A stretch of 64,000 nucleotides of DNA from Prostheceraeus crozeri. Lineage: Eukaryota; Platyhelminthes; Polycladida; Euryleptidae. The position numbers and the translations under genes were made by a program. Under the pieces are notes generated by a model. That model was not told the DNA's origin. It worked only from the letters and a program-made list of their open reading frames with translations, and did not search any database. The stretch lies in contig CAJQUW010007059.1 of the NCBI GenBank assembly GCA_907163375.1, positions 186,001 to 250,000 on the forward strand, written 5' to 3'. Positions 22,666 to 32,800 of this stretch are shown piece by piece; position 1 is the first letter of the stretch; every line of letters begins with the position of its first letter.

Positions 22666-22681
22666 AGCCCTTTTCAGGGCT
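22666..22681 (+). ncRNA. Histone-type 3' stem-loop at the element's end
   Basis: Six-base stem AGCCCT/AGGGCT closing a TTTC loop, with CAAC before and ACA after. The metazoan histone mRNA 3' stem-loop has a 6-bp stem with a G-C second pair, a UUUC-type four-base loop, an A-rich 5' flank and ACC(C)A after. This site fits all of these except that the first stem pair is A-T. The other copy has the same structure at 33964-33979. Binding by SLBP is inference. Confidence 0.55.
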
Positions 22682-22739
22682 ACACTTATTAAGCATATAT
22701 TAACTTTTTATTGTATATTATTGTTCATTCGAAGTGCAC

Positions 22740-24301
22740 TAACCTGACTTTTCCCATAATTTCTTTGTTAGTGTAAAAATTTTAGCTATTGGATCCTGTC
22801 AAGAGTTCTTTTACCTTGACAAATAAATGCGAGAAAATTTGGTAAAAAAACCATTGTTTTGTGACAGAGTTCTTAAATCAAACATTAAATTCACACTATC
22901 ACTTTGTAATGGCCAATTAACGTCAACTGAATTGTACTTGAACATAAGTCAGAGTTGCAATATAATACGTTTTTGAATAGCCTTCTATTCAAGGAATGTG
23001 AGCCATTCAGCAGAGTGAAAGAAGTAGCACTTCAAAAGATTATGGTGACTGATGTTTCTAAAACGTTGTTCTATAACCAACAGAACTCTGATAGTAAAGA
23101 ATGTCGAAAACTCTCGACAGCCAATTTCATTGACAATAATATAATCAACAATAAGTTGATGATAAAGTGATGTATATCAAGTCAATTAGCATGAATATGT
23201 ATTCATTATACTTCTAGTGTCAGTGAGTCATACCAAGAATGACATTATCTACACATCGGTGCGATCAAGTAATTAAAGGTAAATGCTTTTATAAAAGCTG
23301 TTACACAATTCACTATAGATGTTGTATGTTGTGGAATTTAGAGGTATTTCGATTCTGACCATACAATGAAAAAAAATAAATAAAGATAAAGAAACGCATT
23401 ATATTGTGATTGCATGCATAAATGTGAGCTAGATCTTCTGATGATGCCTGCCTGATATTGGGTGAAGTGGTAGTTATTCATGCATATTCTCATCTTTAAC
23501 TGAGATTGCAACTCAACCTTTAGTACCTTAGGACATTTAGTATCTTTAGGACAAAAAAATCAATGTCTCTGGTTTTAGGTCTCACCTCAGCACGCTATCA
23601 GGTGGAAAAAAGAAAATTACATAGGGCATATGATAAGTGCAAAAATTTCAAAAAAAAGTCTGATGACATAGGTTTGTATGTATTGATAGATATTGTCTAG
23701 TTCAATATGTCTATTGATGGTGTGTAATTTGAGGAGCACCAAGCTTCCACAAGTCCATGGACTACTAGATATAGTACTAGTGAACTAGGAGTCCATGACT
23801 AGCTCATCATAAGTCACGGTCACATCCATGCTTCCAAGGGTTGATCGTTTTAGTACCGCTATAGTCATAGCTACAGTCAAAAACATGATCTTCTTCAAGA
23901 CAATGAATTGATATGTGCGAGTGCCTATCACACAGATGTGTATTGATGCTCATGCATTTGACTGGAGCAGTGCTAAATAATCACACAGCTACAGGTGTCT
24001 ATCTGCTCTACAATATATAAAAAATATCTGTGTACCATTTTGAATTTTCAAGAGAACAACTAGAGCAGTCAGACAAGTAAAATTTCGAATGAGGTCAAGA
24101 GAGGTCGCCTTCGACAGTTCAAGTTGTTCCTTCAAAACTCTTCCACGCGCAAATTACTCGAGAAGACAAAGAAAAACTAAGGGAGGTTCACTCAAATGCA
24201 GATTCATTTTGTGTATTCTCTCACAAAAAAACTCACTTTAACATATGAGGATTAGGATTTATGATGTAAATATGAGTATATCAACGTGATTAGTCAATTA
24301 C
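22740..24301. other. Intron stretch, nothing recognised
   Basis: AT-rich, no terminal repeats or coding blocks seen. It ends at the splice donor of the 24302-24518 exon. Confidence 0.5.
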
Positions 24302-24518
24302 CTCATTCCCGTTGTTGATTTATTCCTGAAGTTTCGATAGAATTGAGGCGCTCCAAGTAATGCTTCGCTCAATAAAGCGAGAAATCCCAATGTTTCAATG
24401 TAAGGCGAAAAACTAAGGAGACTGTAGGTCATCATACCGATTATCATCGTGAATATGGTCAGGAATTGACAATAGCTTGTAAAATCCGTCCATCGCCAGA
24501 AATACTTCCGCTCAAAAT
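24302..24518 (-). CDS. SLC66A2: SLC66A2 (PQLC1), internal exon with second PQ loop
   Basis: Minus-strand exon between 'tttctcag' (AG at 24519-24520) and a GT donor at 24300-24301. After two bases completing a split Asp codon it encodes FERKYFWRWTDFTSYC, then hydrophobic segments, ETLGFLALLSEALLGAPQF, and YRNFRNKSTTGM, ending in the first two bases of a Ser codon. This matches the vertebrate PQLC1 block '..[32 protein letters not shown]', including the Pro-Gln of the second PQ loop. Length is 217 bp (2 + 71 codons + 2). Both splice phases agree with the neighbouring exons, so it belongs to the same transcript. Confidence 0.93.
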
Positions 24519-24691
24519 CTGAGAAAATAAATGGAATGGTGAAAAGCTAGGGGTCAATAACTTGTCATAAATGCACCTTATGAACGAGAACTACATGATT
24601 GTGCTCACAAATAATTCTAAACTGTTCTATGTGTTGCAAAAGTAAACTCTTCGGGTTTGAATCGCATCTATGAAAAGGTTTCAACTAAAAT

Positions 24692-24789
24692 GTTTCCATT
24701 TTGTTATGTTTACCAAAACACATTTTTCTTCACCCACTTGTATATTTGCCAGAGACGATTTAGTAAGAAATAAAAATTTTTACAAGCCC
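24692..24789 (+). repeat. 98-bp inverted end repeat of the Penelope-like element (left)
   Basis: Runs from 'gtttccattttgttatg' to 'ttacaagccc'. The reverse complement is at 29404-29501 with one substitution and one single-base length change by eye. Open frames in both copies give the same peptide (FVMFTKTHFSSPTCIF), but this reflects shared non-coding DNA. Confidence 0.88.
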
Positions 24790-24822
24790 GACGTTTCGAA
24801 TGACCACACTCTTCATCTGGGG
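24786..24822 (-). ncRNA. Degenerate hammerhead-type motif in the Penelope tail
   Basis: On the minus strand: CAGATGA, an A, a 5-bp stem GAGTG/CATTC with TGGT loop, then GAAAC, GTC, GGG, with CCC just before the first box. Penelope-like elements are known to carry minimal hammerhead ribozymes (CTGATGA-stem II-GAAA-GTC) in their terminal repeats. The first box here is CAGATGA and has an extra A, so activity is doubtful. Confidence 0.35.
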
Positions 24823-24873
24823 AACGGCCGGCCAACAAAAGAATGGCTTAAATATGCATCCGCGAACGAACGT

Positions 24874-25545
24874 TCATGTGACTCGCTCATGTTTGCGATT
24901 GATTTTTGGTTGAAGTCTTCCAATGTTTTCTGCTTCGGACACTCTAGTTCTCAGAGGATTAAGCTGTTGATCAATGATTTCAATTCTAAACCTATCAATA
25001 GTGGCGTTGTTATATTCAGAATGGACAAAGCGAACATGATCAGATAGGGCACTTTTGTTGTCTTTATTCTTAATACTGTATTGATGTTCTTTAAAACGAT
25101 TATTGAGCGGACGATTGGTAGATCCAATGTAAAATTCACTGCAGATATTGCAAGTGAATTTATAGACGACGTGTTTAATATAACAATTGTTGATGTGGGG
25201 ATTCGACTTACAAATATTGCAAGAACAATCATTGATGTTTTTATTGAAAGTATTCAAATTGTGTTTTAATTGTTTTCCAGGCTTAGGAATAATATTAATT
25301 GGTAATTGGTATTCATTAGTAAGTTTTCTTAATTTTCGCAGGTTACTGTCATTAATAAAGTCGACATGGAAATTACATTGTTTTTGTTCTGTAGTATTAG
25401 TACGAAATCTCGTGTTCAAAAATGTTTTGTTTTTCAAGTCAGAGTCGGAGTAATTATTATCTTTTAAATTGCGAATGGTAGAATTCATATGCTTCTGAAA
25501 AGCATTATTATTGGAACATCTATCCTTTATGTTAAAATCCGGTGT
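24874..25545 (-). pseudogene. Penelope-like element, GIY-YIG endonuclease region
   Basis: About 220 codons from the point where the LINE interrupts the element. They begin KDRCSNNNAFQKHMN, then basic/Asn-rich sequence, a Cys pair region (CSCNICKSNPHI), and the endonuclease core VYKFTCNICSEFYIGSTN with RPLNNRFKEHQYSIK. GIY-YIG nucleases nick target DNA. In this family the Y-x(n)-YIG tyrosines, the Arg and the Glu act in catalysis, and YKF...FYIG, RF and the E of RVSEAENIGRLQPK fit those positions. The C-terminus ends normally at 24874. The RT is separated from it by the LINE. Confidence 0.8.
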
Positions 25546-25981
25546 TGGTATCTCGTACGTCGGCCTACATTACACTTTTTTATGAGCATTTTTGCACTTA
25601 CTTCGCGTCGTATCCTTCGACCCTATTGGCCATCTCAGCGTGCACGCGTTTCCCTCCTCCCGCCAAACCCAGTGGATTATTAGCACTCTATGATTATTAG
25701 TGTCACCGTGTTGCAGTTTTCGTTCGCCTCTTGGCTAATACTGTATAGCATTCAACGCCAGCATCTTCGACACTCTCTCTCTCCCCTCTGTCGTTACGTC
25801 ATCATGATGATCGATGATACACTGCAGACCGCTGCTTGCTGCTTCTCCCTAAGATGGTGACTGGTGAGGTGACGACACGATCAGCTGTTTCACTGACGCT
25901 CAACGTCATCGGCAGAGAACTCTATCACGCTTGCACTTCAGTCCCTGATTAGGGAAGCTATCTCGCATCGCCCATGTCAAA

Positions 25982-26050
25982 TGCGGTCTGGCCGAGTGGA
26001 TCAAAGCTAAACTTTTGCCTCCAGGTTATCTGGGTCGAATCCTCCCTCCA
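25982..26050 (+). promoter_or_regulatory. tRNA-like A and B boxes in LINE 5' UTR
   Basis: TGGCCGAGTGG (25989-25999) fits the A box of Leu/Ser tRNAs, and GGGTCGAATCC (26032-26042) fits a B box, spaced as in a tRNA. The T stem beyond the first two pairs and the acceptor do not pair, so this is not a functional tRNA. It may be a Pol III promoter relic, or a tRNA-derived piece captured by the LINE 5' UTR. Confidence 0.5.
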
Positions 26051-26150
26051 TCGGTTGAACGGTTCATTTTTTTTCTCGTTTGCTTCATTCTCTCGCTTCG
26101 ATAAGTGAACTCGGGTGTGCTAGCAACTGCCTTCAGTTGCACACAGAGAC

Positions 26151-27018
26151 ATGAGTGACACTCCCTTCACGTATTCGATTCAACAGCTGTGCGAACTGCG
26201 GCAACGTAATTGTGTATGCATCAACAGAGATGTTAAGCGCAAGCTCAAGTTTTTTCGTATATATGTGGATCATATCAATGTCATAAACAATGAACGAAGA
26301 CCTACGGTACCATACAAAGATGTCAAATCACGACCAAGAACTCTTGTTCCAGTCAAATTGATTCCATCTACCGCGGAAAGGAAAAGGAAATGTGATGCGA
26401 AATGGTTGATATCTCCTTCGCTTGTTCTATCGAATTTGCGATCGATTTCTAATAAAATTGACGAGCTGACCTTGAGGATGAATACTATCAAACCTGATCT
26501 TGCCATCTTCACTGAGTCTTGGTTGGACTGTTCCGTGCCAGATGACGCCATTTTCATTGATGGATACAAAATCATACGACGTGACAGGAACTGTAGGGGT
26601 GGTGGAATCATTAGCTACGTCTCAGATCAATAGGTGCCTGAAGTATTTGATTTTTCTAGTGTGTCATCGATTCCTACTTGTGATTCGGAGATTCTTTCGT
26701 TCATTATTCGTGATATGTCTCTCGTGGTGATATGTGTATACCATCCCTATTGGAATGACACCGAAAAGGCTGATGACTGTATGAACACTATCATTGGTAT
26801 CATTGATTATGTTACTACTAATGGCAGAATTAATCCTTGTAAATTGCGAACCGTGCTATGTGGTGATTTCAACGGATTGAGAGAATACTATGATGAAATT
26901 ACGAGACAAACGAATCTTGAAGCAATTGTAGACAGTCCAACGAGGAATGATAACATCCTTGACCAAATTTTTACCAACATACCTTGTACTGCCAAGCCAA
27001 AAACCTTACCCCAATAGG
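26151..27018 (+). pseudogene. LINE endonuclease domain (CR1/L2 group)
   Basis: Starts MSDTPFTYSIQQLCELRQ. After a basic N-terminal region the endonuclease begins VLSNLRSISNKIDEL (catalytic Asn), then LAIFTESWLD (catalytic Glu), GYKIIRRDRNCRGGGII, LCGDFNGL (Asp and Asn, about 26858-26882), and across a frame change GASDHSIVLW (Asp-His). A TAG at 26631-26633 interrupts the frame, and a single-base frameshift lies near 27005-27015, just before the SDH box. The domain is otherwise complete and all catalytic residues are visible. Confidence 0.88.
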
Positions 27019-29009
27019 TGCCTCTGATCACTCGATTGTGTTATGGAAGCAGAAGACTAATCCTCGCCCGACTATTCAGAAGAAAACAATACGATGCTTC
27101 TCTAAAAAGAATAAAGAAAAATTCAATTATTTGATGCACATGTTTGACTGGGATGCTCTTATCAAATCTGAATCTATCACTGATAATTGTGTCGCACTAT
27201 TTCAGGACTGCATCAGATACCTATTTGATTTTTGCTTTCCGTCACGAACTGTTCGTACAAAATCGAGTGACGCTCCGTGGATTACGTTGCAGCTAAAACT
27301 TATGATTAATGCTCGTGATACAGCATTTAATTTGAAGCAACATTCAAAATATCTCCGTCTTCGCAATCAAGTTCGCAACGAAATTCGCCATCTCAAGGGG
27401 AATTACATAAAGAAAACAATAGATAGTGGCAATATCAAGAAAATGTGGTCTTCCGTAAAGTACATTGGCAGACATGCATCAAGTGTTAACCTTAATATTC
27501 CTTCCACTTCGTCGTCATTTACTGCGAATGATTTCAGTGATTACTTCGTTTCGACCTTACAATCTTCAGATACACCTCTACCAAGCAAATTGCTTGTCAT
27601 CGAGGAATTGGATACATTTTCTATTCTCGATGTTTATCACCAAATAAGTCAGCTCAAGCGGAGAGGTATTGGGTTTGATGGAATCCCGTTCTGGGTTTAC
27701 CGCGACTTTTCTCATTTATTGACTTGTGGTATTACGGAACTATTCAACAGATGCATATCTGCCAGCTTGTTTCCTTCTCATTTCAAATATGCTGAAATTG
27801 TACCCATCCCAAAAATCAGCAAACCTAAATTAGTGAGTGAATATCGTCCAATATCCCTATGCTCCAACTTATCCAAAGTTTTTGAGAAACTTATTGTGCG
27901 CAAGTTGCTTCTTCCTCATCTGCATGGAAAGTTCAATTCTGCACAATTTGCTTACATTCCCGGTCCAGGCACTGGTGCGGTTAATGCCCTGACACTTCTT
28001 ATGCATCGTGTTTTCGAGTTCCTTGATTCTCCTGGTGCGGTGAGGATATTATCAATCGATCTGTCAAAGGCGTTTGACAAAGCCCCCCCATAACATCATC
28101 ATTTCAGCGGCTGTAAGGTTCGGATTGCCACAACAGACGACTAACGTGTTGATCAGCTTCTTAGAAAATCGCTTTATGCGTGTCAAATGGAATAACATTA
28201 CTTCGGAATGGAGACGAATCACAAGCGGCGTTCCACAGGGAAGTATCATGGGCCCGATTCTCTTCTCCATGGTAGTTGACAGCTTCCAACCAGTTCTGGA
28301 TAACACTGCTGTCATCAAATATGCGGACGACATCAGTCTAATTCATTGTATTCGCAAATATGAAGATGACAGGCTGCAGGATGAGTGGAATAATTGCGTC
28401 ACATGGTCTTCACGAAATCGTCTTCCTATCAACATCTCTAAAAGCAAGATTCTTGACATTGTTACGAAAAGGAACTTTGATGTGCATCCGGTGATCTCTG
28501 CTGAGGGCTATGCCATACCTTCAGCTTCAGAGCTGACTCTTCTCGGCTTAGCTATCACCCCGGATTTGAAGTGGTCAACTCATGTCAATAAAGTAATTAC
28601 TAAAGCTTGCCAACGGATTTACATCGTGAGGAACTTACGCAGAGGCAACTGTCCACCAACTGTCATTTGTCAAGCATACGCCGCGTTCATTAGATCTATA
28701 CTTTTGTACGCATACCCAGCCTTCTGCAATTTGACAAAGCAACTGAAAGATAAATTCGTACTCCTCGAACGCCGGGTATCTCGGGTTATTGGCAAGGATG
28801 ATGTGACGTTTCAGCCCATCACGACTGTGGCCGATCGGACGTGTTTCAGGCTCTTTTCAAAAATTGAATCTGATGAACTTCATCCTCTGAGAGACATGTT
28901 CCTTCAACGACAATGTCGCAGAACCAGAGATAAATCCACCCTCAGACCACCCAAAACAAGGACGAAACGGTTCGGAGAGTCCTTCATTAAATATTGCCAT
29001 GAGATATGA
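26984..29009 (+). pseudogene. LINE reverse transcriptase (CR1/L2 group)
   Basis: After a linker, RT motifs appear in order: GIGFDGIPFWVYRDF; VPIPKISKPKLVSEYRPIS; RILSIDLSKAFDKAP (motif A, catalytic Asp, about 28050-28085); GVPQGSIMGPILFS (motif B, about 28227); IKYADDISLIH (motif C with both Asp, about 28315); LLGLAITPDLKWSTHVNK; and a C-terminal arm ending RFGESFIKYCHEI before TGA at 29007-29009. A run of seven C at 28083-28089 shifts the frame. Six would keep AFDKAPHN in one frame. All catalytic residues are present. With the endonuclease part the protein would be about 950 residues, normal for this group. Confidence 0.9.
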
Positions 29010-29104
29010 GATTTCTTTACGTATATATCTTGTCTTCTATGTTCTGTCTTTAATTGTACGCTCTCACCGAATCACTTTGTGCATGTGAGTCAATAAAGTT
29101 TATC

Positions 29105-29400
29105 TTATCTTATATATTTGAATGTATTATTCACAAAGTTGGTTTTCACAGACTGAGAGATCCAACTCCGTTTATCTAACGTAATGCCAGAGTGAGTTGT
29201 CTTTTTAAAAACTTCAAATTCAATGGTATCGGATATCGATAGAGTTAAATCTAAAAAGTTAAGTTTTCCGTCTTTTGGAATTTCGATGGTAAATTGTATG
29301 TCAGAATGAATAGAGTTAAAGACATTCAGTATATTTTCAAATATATTGGGATCATTTTCAAACGGACCGAGGATGATGTCATCCACATATCTGCACTGTA
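29105..29400 (-). pseudogene. Penelope-like RT, YVDD and thumb fragment
   Basis: Reads QIQCRYVDDIILGPFEND, then IHSDIQFTIEIPKDGKLN, FLDLTLSISD and HSGITLDKRSW. This is the motif C and thumb region of a Penelope/Neptune-type RT. Upstream RT motifs are missing because it joins an inverted copy of the element's end at 29404. Downstream coding is interrupted by the LINE and resumes near 25545. Confidence 0.82.
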
Positions 29401-29403
29401 TCT

Positions 29404-29501
29404 GGGCTTGTAAAAATTTTTATTTTTTACTAAATCGTCTCTGGCAAATATACAAGTGGGTGAAGAAAAATGTGTTTTGGTAAACATAACAAAATGGAAA
29501 A
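29404..29501 (-). repeat. 98-bp inverted end repeat of the Penelope-like element (right)
   Basis: Reverse-complement partner of 24692-24789. Confidence 0.88.
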
Positions 29502-29800
29502 CGTCCACCCGTACACTGCCATCAATTTGTTAAAATGTTTCAATGATAAATACAAACATTCGGTATAATTTTCATTACACTTGTTAAATTAAAACAATTT
29601 CATTATGTAATACGTCACAAAAAAATTAAGAGTTCTATAAGCTAAATGCAAAATACAATGTATAACGTTCCTGCTTTGCAAGGCAGAATTCTGATTTTGC
29701 AGCTTTATAGATAAGGGATATATAACTCATTCCGCTAATTGGCCGTTTCTAAACAGGCACTTTTAGATAAATTGTTTTGACCATTTGTCATATTTTGAAC

Positions 29801-30078
29801 TGAATTGAAAAGAGCCAATATTGAAAGATGTTGATTTTATTTTCATTATTTATTCCAATTAATTTCTGTTAACATCCGTTAACTATCTTCAGGTATAAAA
29901 GTAAGGAAATTACTAGATTCAATATAAAATTCAAAATTCACACCGACGTCTATATACTGAACCTGTTAATTTCCTTCCTTTTACACCTGAAGATAGTCAA
30001 TGGATGTCTACAGAAATTAATTGTAATAAATGATGAAAATAAAATCAAGATCTTTCAATATTGGATCTTTCCAATTCA
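29801..30078. mobile_element. Foldback element
   Basis: Two arms of about 130 bp (29801-29930 and 29946-30078) are inverted copies: 'agccaatattgaaagat' and 'gattttattttcat' appear in both, with roughly 85-90% identity by eye and a spacer of about 15 bp. One arm is also found once at 12317-12392, so this is a dispersed family. No target duplication was pinned down and there is no coding capacity. Confidence 0.75.
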
Positions 30079-32240
30079 ATTCAATCAAAAGGCACTGATC
30101 ACATTTTTCGAATGTGGATTTCATTAAACTATCCAAATAATTTCATTAATGTGGATTTTCACGGTAATTTTTGTTGAGATTCTTAATTATTGACGGAATT
30201 TATTGGAATTTATTCAGGAATTTATTGACGTGATCAATATTTTCAGTTTGATAATTCCCATCGATCAACAATTCTGCTGCATGACTATTTTTAGACATTT
30301 TATTTACACATTCAGATATTGTAGGCCTAATATTCTGTGACTTACAACTGAATGTATACTGCGTGAGGCATCTATCAAGATTCTGCTTGACCTGCCACGT
30401 GATGATTACCTACTACTATAGATATTACATTAATGCGGACATCCACAGAGCTGTCGATTTTCTCTTAGTGACGGGCAGGATATGTAGTGCCACATTTTAT
30501 CGAAAAGAACCACGGGGTTATATCATTCTTTTACCATTTTTGAGCGGATTCCTTTTTTAGGGTGAGTCATATAGAGGTAAAATTGCATCTCAGTTCACCT
30601 TCATTTACCGATGTTTTTCAATTGCACGATAATAATAACTATACAGCAGTTTGCCGCGATAGTGCATGAACGAATTTTCTTAAGCTACTAGTATGTATCG
30701 ATCATACTCGTAATATGAATAGAAAAATTACTCTTTCCTGTGATTTGTGACGACTCAGAACATGATCATAACATAGTAAGAAAAAACAGATTACGAAATG
30801 TGGATTTAGAAGTACAGGAAGAATTTATCATATTATAATTGTGATCATGAATTAACATTTTTTTTAAAAAAATGATATTTTTGTATTAACTATTGCTAGT
30901 ACCATAGCACAGGATATTCTACAGAAGAATTTTGATAATGAAAGCACTAAAACAAACACATAGTGTCTCATGCTGGTTTGAAAGATCATATACCATTCAT
31001 TAAATTCAGGCTTTAATGATAAGAGCGGAGGACAGTAACCAATACCGAGTCATTGTGCAGCAATGCATTTGTCAATGACCAACAGTAGAGTGAGTGAATG
31101 AAAATAGAAGTTGATGTTAATTAATGTTCACCAACAAATAATAGTTTGCCCAAAAGAAATTGCATCAATGAATGCAGTAAAATCGTGTTTCTCTGTGTTA
31201 CTTGACATTGGTTTAGTAGACACAAAGTCGAATGATTTCATATTTTAGGTGCGAGATCTATTTGACGGAGAGTTAAGTGATCATTTTTTGTGGCGGGGAT
31301 GCAGGTTCTATTCAAGAAAATGCGGTACTCGTACTTCATGGAATAGGGTGAGCTAAAAAGAAAACGTTTCTTCTACTAATATATAAAAAAACTTCTTAAA
31401 ATGCCATTCTCAGCTTTTTCCTTGATTGATTCAATTTCTATTTCTTGTTCATTTGTTGTAAATATGTCTAAACATCAAATTGCTGTTCCAGTTCCAATCA
31501 TTTAAATTCAAATCATTGATAGAATGGTTAATATATCATGCAATCATGGTTCTAGTCACTCGAGATTCATTCCGTCTATGAAAAGAAAGGCGAAGGTTAT
31601 TGCATGGGAAGTTACATTCAACAACATTACTGAAATATAGACGTAAAAAATATAGACTGAAAACATAAACTTCTATGTTAGCGGGATTCATAAATTCCAA
31701 ATTAGTGAGCAAACAATGAACAGCGACCGCTCTGAAAACATGTTTGTTAGTTCTTTCGATGCAACGAAGCCAGGAGCAAGCAGTACCAGGCAGGACGGAG
31801 CCCCTTCTCATTGTAGTGCTGCAGTCCCAGCCATTCTCAATAAAAATCAGGCAGATCGACCCACGGTCGGAGAATGACCGTAGAATTCTACCTCGCTCTC
31901 CAGACCCTTCTGTTTGCAATTTCTTTCAATGGTGACATTAAGTGATCGTGTCTATGCGGAACTTCCAAGAAGCAAAACGAAATTGACAACCTAAATTCGA
32001 ACAGAAATAGTACCTTTTGCATGTCATACTTGTCAGAGGGCTGGACTCCTTTGTTCATCACTTCTTTTTCTGTGTCTGTATTGAACAGAAAGGCACCCAC
32101 TTTAAGTCAGTGTTGAAAGCAATGTACATGGCATGCTGTCAAAATTTTATACTGATCTTCTCAAGGATTTAAGAAACCATGAAATACACAGGAAAAAATA
32201 TAAAAACAAAATCATAAGAATATTAAAGTGCATTTAGATC
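30079..32240. other. Intron stretch, nothing recognised
   Basis: AT-rich sequence. A 127-codon frame at 31536-31919 (minus) is Cys- and Arg-containing but resembles nothing I know and has no splice context that would make it a host exon. Confidence 0.4.
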
Positions 32241-32244
32241 AGAC

Positions 32245-32800
32245 AGATTGTTCCCGCAATCAATGAAGCCAATACAATTGGCTTATACAACTGGCTGGCA
32301 CTGCAACACCGAGAGACTGCTCGGGGCTCCCTTGTGCGATGGACAATGCTTCGACCAACTTCACTACAGAAGCTAGCAGAGTATTTCCCAAATGATCCCT
32401 ATAAGTCTCCACACAAAGTGAGGTGAAAATTTACATGTGGTCCAGCTCGTCGTCCTTCGCTATCTTCTTAGCTTCAGTAAGATCTGCTGCGGTACAGGAA
32501 TTTGGTGTGACGCCATCGATGTAGGTCGAGGCTAAAGTGTGACTATGCGCGAAGTCCCAAACTAAACTTCTGCCTCTTTGCAGGTTCAGGAGAGTTACCC
32601 CGTCGAGGAGCTTGTTATTACTTCAAAACAGGCCGACAGGCTCGATGGAATTGGTAACTCCGGCCGATCCAAGTGCTCGAGAAATCAGATCGTTTACTGA
32701 AGAATGACGAAAGAATCTACTAGAGGTCTTTCTCCAGCTGAAAGCATGTTGATCGTATTCATCGAGCTCCTGGCCACATGCACGTAGTTGAGGTCTGCAT
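32245..32800 (-). pseudogene. LINE C-terminal domain fragment
   Basis: On the minus strand: YDQHAFSWRKTSSRFFRHSS, VNDLISRALGSAGVTNS, IEPVGLF, then in another frame GVTLLNLQRGRSLVWDF, LASTYIDGVTPNS and ETYRDHLGNTLLASV. This is the region after the RT in a widespread invertebrate retroelement type. Its usual form, as I recall it, is 'HGLSC..SAGR..RH..VN..I.RAL..A..PS.LEP.GL....RPDG.TL.PW..GR.L.WD'. At least one frameshift near 32620 and one stop near 32435 break it. RT motifs are absent. The clade is not certain. Confidence 0.65.

Larger units (their letters stand above)
20060..22735 (+). mobile_element. Penelope-like RT retroelement, fullest copy
   Basis: A retroelement of the Penelope-like type that is abundant in cnidarian and lophotrochozoan genomes (from memory). 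It has an N-terminal region, a YIDD reverse transcriptase and a structured 3' untranslated region ending near 22735. No GIY-YIG endonuclease motif was recognised in this copy. Start and end are approximate: the start is where coding begins, and the end is where similarity with the copy at 33.2-34.0 kb stops. The coding region is not continuous (at least one break). It lies in the SLC66A2 intron, antisense to the gene. Confidence 0.75.
25535..29110 (+). mobile_element. CR1/L2-group LINE, near full length
   Basis: About 3.58 kb, inserted in the coding region of a Penelope-like element. The host-element sequence reads 'atctatcctttat' on the left and 'atatttgaatg' on the right, and the coding frame is continuous across the junction with at most a few duplicated bases. 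It has a 5' UTR of about 615 bp with tRNA-like boxes, an endonuclease, an RT and a short 3' UTR. It ends 'aataaagtttatcttatct', a short TATCT-type microsatellite tail. The coding region has one stop and two frameshifts, so it is not active as it stands. Confidence 0.88.
24692..29501 (-). mobile_element. Penelope-like element split by a LINE
   Basis: Reading on the minus strand: an inverted copy of the element's own end (29404-29501), an RT fragment with YVDD (29109-29400), a 3.58-kb LINE insertion (25535-29110), then the rest of the coding region with a GIY-YIG endonuclease (24874-25534) and a 3' tail to 24692. The element is 5'-truncated: most of the RT is missing and the RT piece joins directly to the inverted end fragment. 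Partial inverted copies of the ends are well known in Penelope-like elements. The 98-bp end repeats are almost identical, suggesting a recent copy. Confidence 0.75.

Noticed and set aside
24670-25047. 125-codon plus-strand frame with a peptide repeated at 29326-29508
   Set aside because: The shared peptide comes from a non-coding inverted end repeat. The real coding strand is minus (GIY-YIG endonuclease).
25982-26050. Functional Leu/Ser tRNA inside the LINE
   Set aside because: Only two T-stem pairs form and the acceptor ends do not match.
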